The translations under genes were made by a program, and so were the position numbers. The notes under the pieces were generated by a model. The model was not told where the DNA came from. It did not search any database and saw nothing but the letters and a program-made list of their open reading frames with translations. A stretch of 54,614 nt of DNA from Nocardia alni. GTDB taxonomy: Bacteria; Actinomycetota; Actinomycetes; Mycobacteriales; Mycobacteriaceae. This document shows positions 49,173-54,614 of this stretch, in pieces. Every line of letters begins with the position of its first letter. Positions within the stretch are counted from its first letter, which is position 1. The DNA is taken from assembly GCF_019038435.1 (NCBI RefSeq), contig NZ_JAGPOX010000061.1, positions 1 through 54,614 on the forward strand, given 5' to 3'.

Positions 49173-50320
49173 CAACATCCGCGGAGCGGCCCGGTGCGAA
49201 TGACGCCGGGGGACGGACGCTCTCGGTGATCGTCGCGGGCGGTGGTACCGCCGGACATATCGAACCCGCCATGGCGGTGGCGGACGCGCTGCGCCGGTTG
49301 GATCCGGGGATCCAGGTGACGGCGCTGGGCACCCAGCGCGGTCTGGAGACCACGCTGGTGCCCGAGCGCGGATATCCGCTGGAGCTGATTCCGCCGGTCC
49401 CGCTGCCGCGCAAGCCGACCGCCGATCTGCTGCGCCTGCCCGCACGGGTGCGCAGTGCGGTGGTGCAGACCCGGGCGGTGATCGACGCGGTGCACGCCGA
49501 CGTGATCATCGGATTCGGTGGATATGTGGCGCTGCCCGCGTATCTGGCCGCGCGACGGGGTCGTCGGCCGGTGCCGGTGGTGGTGCACGAGGCGAATGTG
49601 AAGGCGGGCATCGCGAACAAGGTCGGCGCGCTGCGCGCCGCGCGAGTCCTGGCCGCGGTGCCGAAATCGGGTGTGCGGATGCGCGGTGACGCCGAGATCG
49701 TGGGGATTCCGGTGCGCCAGGCGATCGCGACGCTGGATCGGGCGGGGCTGCGAGCCCGGGCGCGGGAGCATTTCGGGCTGCCCGCCGAGGGGCCGGTGCT
49801 GCTGGTGTTCGGCGGATCGCAGGGCGCGCGCACGTTGAACGAGGCGGTATCCGCGGCCGCGCCGCAGTTGCTGGCGGCGGGGATCTCGGTGCTGCACGCG
49901 CACGGTCCGCGCAACGTCGTCGACGTCCCTGAGCCCGGCGCGGATGATGTCGCGAAATATATTGCGGTGCCGTATGTATCGCGCATGGATCTGGCCTATG
50001 CGGCGGCCGACGCGGCGGTGTGCCGCTCGGGCGCGATGACAGTCGCGGAGGTGTCGGCGGTGGGCCTGCCCGCGTTCTACGTCCCGTTGCCGCACGGCAA
50101 CGGGGAACAGGAGCTCAACGCGCGTCCGGTCGTGGCGCGCGGCGGCGGCACGATCGTGCCCGATGCGGAGCTGACCGGAAAATATGTGATCGACAAGGTG
50201 ATTCCGCTGCTCACCGATCCGGCGCGGCTGTCGACGATGTCCACGGCCGCCGCCGGCGCCGGGCATCGGGACGCCGCCGACGCGGTGGCGCGGATCGTAG
50301 TGGAGGTAGCGCGGCGGTGA
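49169..50320 (+). CDS. murG: Undecaprenyldiphospho-muramoylpentapeptide beta-N-acetylglucosaminyltransferase
   Basis: Membrane-associated GT-B enzyme that adds GlcNAc to lipid I to give lipid II. The 383-residue protein shows the G loop VAGGGTAGHIEPAMAVADAL near residue 22, GFGGYVALPAYLAARR, VHEANVKAGIANK (family has HEQN; here HEAN), the second G loop VFGGSQGARTLNEAV, and the UDP-GlcNAc site SGAMTVAEVSAVGLPAFYVPLPH followed by GNGEQELNARPVV. GTG 49169 overlaps the ftsW stop (GTGA); its stop overlaps murC in the same way. Confidence 0.95.
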   Translation: MTTSAERPGANDAGGRTLSVIVAGGGTAGHIEPAMAVADALRRLDPGIQVTALGTQRGLETTLVPERGYPLELIPPVPLPRKPTADLLRLPARVRSAVVQTRAVIDAVHADVIIGFGGYVALPAYLAARRGRRPVPVVVHEANVKAGIANKVGALRAARVLAAVPKSGVRMRGDAEIVGIPVRQAIATLDRAGLRARAREHFGLPAEGPVLLVFGGSQGARTLNEAVSAAAPQLLAAGISVLHAHGPRNVVDVPEPGADDVAKYIAVPYVSRMDLAYAAADAAVCRSGAMTVAEVSAVGLPAFYVPLPHGNGEQELNARPVVARGGGTIVPDAELTGKYVIDKVIPLLTDPARLSTMSTAAAGAGHRDAADAVARIVVEVARR

Positions 50321-51813
50321 CGGCTGAGAAGAAGACCGTTGTGGAGACGGAACTACCAGAGCTGCTGCGCCGGGTGCATATGGTCGGTATCGGCGGGGCC
50401 GGGATGTCCGGGATCGCCCGGATCCTGCTCGCGCGCGGGGGCGCGGTGTCCGGATCGGACGCGAAGGAGAGCCGCGGCGTGCTGGCCCTGCGTGCCCGGG
50501 GCGCACAGGTCCGCATCGGCCACGACGCGAGCGCGCTGGATCTGCTGCCGGACGGTCCGACCGCGGTGGTCACCACCTACGCCGCCATCCCGAAGACCAA
50601 TCCCGAACTGGTGGAGGCCGCGCGGCGCGGGGTTCCGGTGCTGCTTCGCCCCACGGTGCTGGCGGAGCTGATGCAGGGGCATCACACGCTGCTGGTCTCC
50701 GGGACGCACGGTAAGACCTCGACCACCTCGATGCTCGTGGTGTCGTTGCAGCACTGCGGGTTCGATCCGTCCTTCGCCGTCGGCGGCGAGCTGAACGAGG
50801 CGGGCACCAACGCGCACCACGGCACCGGCGGCTTCTTCGTCGCCGAGGCGGACGAATCCGATGGCTCACTGCTGCAATACGATCCCGACGTCGCGGTGGT
50901 CACCAACATCGAATCCGATCACCTGGACTTCTTCGGCACCGACGAGGCATATGTGCAGGTCTTCGACGACTTCGTCGAGCGCCTGAAGCCCGGCGGACTG
51001 CTGGTGGTGTGCCTGGACGACGCGGGCTCGCGCGCCCTGGCCGAGCGGGTCGCGAGCCGGGATCTCGATATCCGCGTACTCGGTTACGGATCGGGCGAGC
51101 TGCCCGATGCCCCGGTTCCGGTCGGGGTGCGCCTGCTGGACTGGGAGCCTCGGGATGTGGGCGGTATGGCCACCTTCCACCTCTCCGACGAGCCCGCCCC
51201 GCGCACGCTGCGCCTGGCGGTGCCCGGGCGGCATATGGCGCTCAACGCGCTGGCCGCGCTGCTGGCCGCGCGCGACGCCGGCGCCGAGGTGGGCGAGGTG
51301 CTGCAGGGCCTCGAGGGTTTCGGCGGCGTGCACCGGCGCTTCCAGTTCGTCGGGCGGGAAAACGGCGTGCGCGTGTTCGACGACTACGCACACCATCCGA
51401 CCGAGGTGCGCGTGGTGCTGGGCGCGGCGGCCGAACTGGTCCGCCAGGAGGCCGCCGACGGCGCGCGCTCGCGGCAGGGCCGGGTGATCGTGGTTTTCCA
51501 GCCCCATTTATACAGCCGTACAGCGACATTCGCGGCCGACTTCGGCGCGGCCCTGGACGTCGCGGACGAGGTCGTGGTGCTGGACGTGTACGGCGCGCGG
51601 GAGGAGCCGCTGCCCGGGGTGAACGGCGCGCTGGTCGCGCAGTCGGTCACCAAACCCGTGCATTATCAACCGGATATGTCGCGGGTGGGGCGGCAGGCCG
51701 CGGGGCTGGCCCGGCCCGGCGACGTCGTGATCACGATGGGGGCGGGCGACGTGACGATGCTCGGCGGGCAGATCCTGGACGGACTGCGGGTGCGTCCGTC
51801 CGCCGGGCGGTAA
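50317..51813 (+). CDS. murC: UDP-N-acetylmuramate--L-alanine ligase
   Basis: First Mur ligase: adds L-alanine to UDP-MurNAc. The 498-residue protein has the N-terminal Rossmann fold HMVGIGGAGMSGIARILLARG, the ATP loop SGTHGKTSTTSMLV near residue 128, EADESDGSLLQYDPDVAVVTNIESDHLDFF near 190, and VFDDYAHHPTEVRVVLGAA with FQPHLYSRT in the C-terminal part. GTG 50317 overlaps the murG stop; the open frame upstream is inside murG and not used. Four bases separate it from ftsQ. Confidence 0.96.
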   Translation: MTAEKKTVVETELPELLRRVHMVGIGGAGMSGIARILLARGGAVSGSDAKESRGVLALRARGAQVRIGHDASALDLLPDGPTAVVTTYAAIPKTNPELVEAARRGVPVLLRPTVLAELMQGHHTLLVSGTHGKTSTTSMLVVSLQHCGFDPSFAVGGELNEAGTNAHHGTGGFFVAEADESDGSLLQYDPDVAVVTNIESDHLDFFGTDEAYVQVFDDFVERLKPGGLLVVCLDDAGSRALAERVASRDLDIRVLGYGSGELPDAPVPVGVRLLDWEPRDVGGMATFHLSDEPAPRTLRLAVPGRHMALNALAALLAARDAGAEVGEVLQGLEGFGGVHRRFQFVGRENGVRVFDDYAHHPTEVRVVLGAAAELVRQEAADGARSRQGRVIVVFQPHLYSRTATFAADFGAALDVADEVVVLDVYGAREEPLPGVNGALVAQSVTKPVHYQPDMSRVGRQAAGLARPGDVVITMGAGDVTMLGGQILDGLRVRPSAGR

Positions 51814-51816
51814 GCG

Positions 51817-52488
51817 ATGACCAGTCTGTCCGCGCGCCGGATACTGCTGGGAGTCGCGGCGGTCGTCGTGGTCCTGCTGGTAGCGGCCGCGGTGGCCCTG
51901 TTCACCCCGGTGCTGGCGGTGCGCACCGTGAGCATCGAGGGTCTGGTGGCGGTGCCGCAGTCGCAGGTGCGCGACGTGCTGAAGGTGCCCGACGGCGTGT
52001 CTATGCTGCGGCTGAACACGGACGCCATCGCCGAGCGGGTGGCCGCGATACCCAGGGTGCGCTCGGCGCGGGTGCAGCGGGTGTTTCCGTCCACCGTGCG
52101 CGTCAGCGTGGTGGAGCGCACCCCGGTGTTGTACTTCGACAGTCCGCAGGGTGCGCACCTGCTGGACGCGGACGGCGTCGAATTCGCCATCCAGCCACCG
52201 CCTCCCGGGGTGCCCAAGCTCACAACGAAGCATCCGGGCGGTAGCGACCCGGTCACTCGGGCCGCGGTGGCGGTGGCGACCACACTGCCGCCGGGGTTGC
52301 GGGTGCAGGTGGGTGAGGTTGTGGCGCGGTCGGTTTCGGACATCGCGCTGAATCTGCGGGACGGGCGCACCGTGTTGTGGGGTGGCTCGGACGATTCCGC
52401 GCGCAAGGCCGCGGTGGTGGGCCCGGTGCTCACCAGGCCCGGTCAGGTGTACGACGTTTCGAGTCCCGACCTTGTCACTGTAAGGTGA
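51817..52488 (+). CDS. ftsQ: Cell division protein FtsQ (short cytoplasmic part)
   Basis: Bitopic divisome protein that links early and late division factors. The 223-residue product has a very short cytoplasmic start (about 8 residues), a membrane helix (ILLGVAAVVVVLLVAAAVALF), then a POTRA domain (VRTVSIEGLVAVPQSQVRDVL...PRVRSARVQRVFPSTVRVSVVERTPV) and a beta domain (DADGVEFAIQPPPPGVPKLT). Mycobacterial FtsQ, from memory, is about 90 residues longer at the cytoplasmic end; here murC ends only 4 bp upstream, so no longer start exists. It is the last tightly packed gene before the 361-bp ftsZ leader. Confidence 0.92.
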   Translation: MTSLSARRILLGVAAVVVVLLVAAAVALFTPVLAVRTVSIEGLVAVPQSQVRDVLKVPDGVSMLRLNTDAIAERVAAIPRVRSARVQRVFPSTVRVSVVERTPVLYFDSPQGAHLLDADGVEFAIQPPPPGVPKLTTKHPGGSDPVTRAAVAVATTLPPGLRVQVGEVVARSVSDIALNLRDGRTVLWGGSDDSARKAAVVGPVLTRPGQVYDVSSPDLVTVR

Positions 52489-52849
52489 ATGATACCCGTT
52501 GTGCCGTTGGAGATTTCGGTGTGTGTCGTGATGATGTCGTCCGTTTCGGCGGGCGCATGGCGCGATTCGGCATGCCGTAGGCGGCCGATCGCGATACGAT
52601 GCGGGGCGGGCTCGAACGAGACGGATCAGGCAAGATTCTGGATCTCGCGTCGGCGCGCCTGCGCGCGGATCGCGGCGGGTACGAATAGCGTTCCGCAACA
52701 GTCGGATACTTGACATAATGCTAGCCCTATGGTTGAGGTTTAGGGTTTGCCCGGGATGAGGCTCGGGCATGCCGTACCTAAACCGACCGGTCGGCCCTCT
52801 GCCGAGAATCCGAAAACGACAGGCTTAGATCGAAGGAAGGCGAGAGCCC
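52489..52849 (+). promoter_or_regulatory. ftsZ promoter and leader region
   Basis: 361 bp without a gene. It has a TTGACA at 52711-52716 inside an AT-richer patch (TTGACATAAT); CATAAT at 52715-52720 could instead be a -10. The leader downstream can fold: GGTTT (52744-52748) with AAACC (52780-52784) and, directly inside, GCCCG (52749-52753) with CGGGC (52764-52768). ftsZ thus probably has its own promoter and a structured 5' leader. Exact start not determinable by eye. Confidence 0.5.
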
Positions 52850-54073
52850 ATGACGCCCCCGCACAACTACCTTGCAGTGATCAAGGTCGTCGGCATCGGC
52901 GGCGGCGGCGTCAACGCCGTCAACCGAATGATCGAACAGGGACTCAAGGGAGTCGAGTTCATCGCCGTCAACACCGACGCGCAGGCGCTGCTGATGAGTG
53001 ATGCGGACGTCAAGCTCGACGTCGGGCGGGAACTCACCCGCGGCCTGGGCGCCGGCGCCGATCCGGAGGTGGGCCGCAAGGCCGCCGAGGATCACAAGGA
53101 CGAGATCGAAGAGGTGCTCAAGGGCGCCGACATGGTCTTCGTCACCGCGGGGGAGGGCGGCGGCACGGGTACCGGCGGCGCGCCCGTCGTGGCCAGCATC
53201 GCCCGCAAGCTCGGCGCGCTGACCATCGGTGTGGTGACGCGGCCGTTCTCCTTCGAGGGCAAGCGCCGCAGCAACCAGGCCGAGGCCGGTATCCAGGGGC
53301 TGCGCGAGTCCTGTGACACGCTGATCGTCATCCCGAACGACCGGCTGCTGCAGCTCGGCGACGCGCAGGTCAGCCTGATGGACGCCTTCCGTTCGGCGGA
53401 TGAGGTGCTGCTCAACGGTGTTCAGGGCATCACCGATCTGATCACCACCCCCGGCCTGATCAACGTCGACTTCGCCGATGTGAAGAGCGTGATGAGCGGC
53501 GCGGGCTCCGCGTTGATGGGTATCGGCTCCTCACGCGGCGAGGGCCGCTCGGTGAAGGCGGCCGAGGCGGCGATCAATTCACCGCTGCTCGAGGCTTCGA
53601 TGGACGGTGCGCACGGCGTGCTGCTGTCGATCGCCGGCGGATCGGATCTGGGCCTGTTCGAGATCAACGAGGCCGCCTCGCTGGTGCAGGAGGCCGCGCA
53701 CATCGAGGCCAACATCATTTTCGGTACGGTGATCGACGATTCGCTCGGCGACGAGGTGCGCGTCACGGTGATCGCGGCGGGCTTCGACAGCGGCGCACCC
53801 ACCCGCCGGATCGAGGCGCCGATCAGCCGCTCCACGATCAGTGCGAGCCGGGCCGGTGAGATCGGCCAGGGCCAGTCCCGCAGCGCCGATTTCCCCGCGC
53901 ACACCGCGGAACCGGCCGCGCCCACCCCGGCGGTGTCCCGTGGTCCGGCCCCGTCCTACGAACCGCGTCCGGCGGTGGAGCCCACGGTCGCGCACAACCC
54001 GCGCACCCACATCCAGCCGCCGGACGAGGACTCCGACGACGACGTCGATGTGCCCTCGTTCATGCGTCGGTGA
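52850..54073 (+). CDS. ftsZ: Cell division GTPase FtsZ
   Basis: Tubulin-like GTPase that forms the cytokinetic ring. The 407-residue protein shows VVGIGGGGVNAVNRMI near residue 13, AVNTDAQALLMSDA, the tubulin signature GGGTGTGGAPVVASIARKLG near 103, RPFSFEGKRRSNQAE, the T7-loop NVDFADVKSVMSGAGSALMG near 205, and the C-terminal domain ending VTVIAAGFD. A ~75-residue Pro/Ala/Arg-rich linker leads to the conserved C-terminal peptide DDDVDVPSFMRR that binds membrane tethers such as SepF. ATG 52850 is preceded by AAGGAAGGCGAGAG. Confidence 0.97.
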   Translation: MTPPHNYLAVIKVVGIGGGGVNAVNRMIEQGLKGVEFIAVNTDAQALLMSDADVKLDVGRELTRGLGAGADPEVGRKAAEDHKDEIEEVLKGADMVFVTAGEGGGTGTGGAPVVASIARKLGALTIGVVTRPFSFEGKRRSNQAEAGIQGLRESCDTLIVIPNDRLLQLGDAQVSLMDAFRSADEVLLNGVQGITDLITTPGLINVDFADVKSVMSGAGSALMGIGSSRGEGRSVKAAEAAINSPLLEASMDGAHGVLLSIAGGSDLGLFEINEAASLVQEAAHIEANIIFGTVIDDSLGDEVRVTVIAAGFDSGAPTRRIEAPISRSTISASRAGEIGQGQSRSADFPAHTAEPAAPTPAVSRGPAPSYEPRPAVEPTVAHNPRTHIQPPDEDSDDDVDVPSFMRR

Positions 54074-54079
54074 AGCGGG

Positions 54080-54101
54080 GCCGGGGCGGCCCGTCCCCGG
54101 C
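54080..54101 (+). terminator. Possible weak terminator after ftsZ
   Basis: GCCGGGG (54080-54086) and CCCCGGC (54095-54101) form a 7-bp stem with an 8-nt loop 6 bp after the ftsZ stop. There is no T run, so termination, if any, would be inefficient. Confidence 0.35.
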
Positions 54102-54230
54102 AGGTTATCCGCTTCCCGGAAATCGGTTGTTCCGTCCGAGGCTCGGCAGCAACAAGTCGCTGTCGAGCCTCAGTGATGTGCGGAGGGTGCGTTCAGGGGT
54201 TCGCGGGGACGATCGGTCGGTGTGGACCAC

Positions 54231-54236
54231 TAATCT
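54231..54236 (+). promoter_or_regulatory. Putative -10 (TAATCT) of pgeF, leaderless type
   Basis: TAATCT is followed by exactly 6 nt and then ATG 54243, the same pattern as aroG and metF in this window. Confidence 0.55.
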
Positions 54237-54242
54237 CTGGGT

Positions 54243-54614
54243 ATGACAGCGGCTGTGACGGTCAAGACTCGGCGGGTTACCACGACGCGGGCGGGCGGGT
54301 TCTCCCATGCTCCCTACGGGTCGTTCAATTTGGGGGATCACGTCGGTGACGATCCGGAGACCGTGCGGCGCAACCGGGTGCGGCTGGCCGAGGGGATCGG
54401 GCTCGCGCCGGATCGGCTGGTCTGGATGGAACAGGTGCACAGCCGGACCGTGGCGATCGTGGACGGGCCGCGCGCCGAACCGGTTCCGGTGACCGACGCG
54501 CTGGTCACCACCGTGCCCGGGCTGGCGCTGGTGGTGCTGACAGCCGACTGCGTGCCGATTCTGCTGTCCGACGACGAGGCCGGGGTCATCGCGGCCGTGC
54601 ACGCGGGGCGGGTG
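54243..54614 (+). CDS. pgeF: Peptidoglycan editing factor / laccase-domain protein (5' part)
   Basis: YfiH/PgeF-family cytoplasmic enzyme, named multicopper polyphenol oxidase in older annotations; in E. coli it keeps aberrant amino acids out of peptidoglycan precursors. The visible 124 residues show TTTRAGGFSHAPYGSFNLGDHVGDDPETVRRNR, WMEQVHSRTV with the metal-binding His, and LTADCVPILL with the key Cys, followed by AAVHAGR, whose His belongs to the active site. The gene runs off the right edge. Placement directly after ftsZ is usual in actinobacteria (Rv2149c in M. tuberculosis). TAATCT 6 nt upstream suggests a leaderless mRNA. Confidence 0.93.
   Translation, partial: MTAAVTVKTRRVTTTRAGGFSHAPYGSFNLGDHVGDDPETVRRNRVRLAEGIGLAPDRLVWMEQVHSRTVAIVDGPRAEPVPVTDALVTTVPGLALVVLTADCVPILLSDDEAGVIAAVHAGRV

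Noticed and set aside
52711..52734. TTGACA with TATGGT (52729-52734) as the ftsZ promoter
   Set aside because: The spacing is only 12 bp, too short for a vegetative promoter; no better -10 could be fixed at 16-18 bp.

Overview
The window is high-GC actinobacterial chromosome. Gene content and order point to a mycolate-producing member of the Mycobacteriales, most likely Nocardia or a close relative. From trpD to pgeF the order follows the stretch that in Mycobacterium tuberculosis runs from about Rv2192c to Rv2149c (my recollection of that map, not a search), with extra carotenoid genes interleaved. I saw no tRNA, rRNA, CRISPR array, insertion sequence or prophage gene.

Layout. (1) 1-5713: the 5' part of trpD, then ctaE-qcrC-qcrA-qcrB, encoding cytochrome oxidase subunit III and the actinobacterial bc1 complex, closed by a terminator. 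(2) 5800-11720: a small secreted protein, a stand-alone Lrp/AsnC ligand-binding domain, a DEDDh exonuclease fused to a UvrC-like GIY-YIG half, a long regulatory gap holding a perfect CRP/GlxR-type site and a possible small zinc-ribbon gene, two NlpC/P60 wall hydrolases and an HExxH protein. (3) 11860-20370: pimB, then a compact run of two SRPBCC-like proteins, an ArsA-like ATPase, a Cys-rich small protein, a ROK sugar kinase and a phospholipid acyltransferase; then exoribonuclease AS, class II DAHP synthase and a small unknown protein. (4) 20420-23250: a 128-bp tandem duplication, a PASTA-bearing PknL-type kinase and its probable DNA-binding substrate.

(5) 23250-35570: carotenoid genes mixed with conserved mycobacterial genes. 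One leftward operon is GGPP synthase, crtI, the lipomannan mannosyltransferase mptA, crtB. A second is a GNAT protein, a CrtO-type ketolase, a CruF-type hydratase, lppM, a CruG-like glycosyltransferase. metF lies between them, pointing right. Together the crt genes could build a keto-, hydroxylated and glycosylated gamma-carotene-type pigment; the lycopene cyclase is not in the window. (6) 35750-54614: a HEPN protein, a DUF3040 membrane protein and the whole division and cell-wall cluster mraZ-rsmH-ftsL-pbpB-murE-murF-mraY-murD-ftsW-murG-murC-ftsQ-ftsZ, then the start of pgeF.

Two themes recur. Many start codons lie exactly 6-7 nt after a TAnnnT hexamer, the signature of leaderless mRNAs. Many operon genes overlap by ATGA or GTGA. 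The most interesting signals are a 23-bp-period array of paired GTGGG boxes upstream of mraZ, an exoribonuclease whose only sensible start is AUC, a duplicated catalytic motif in phytoene synthase, and the interleaved carotenoid cluster.
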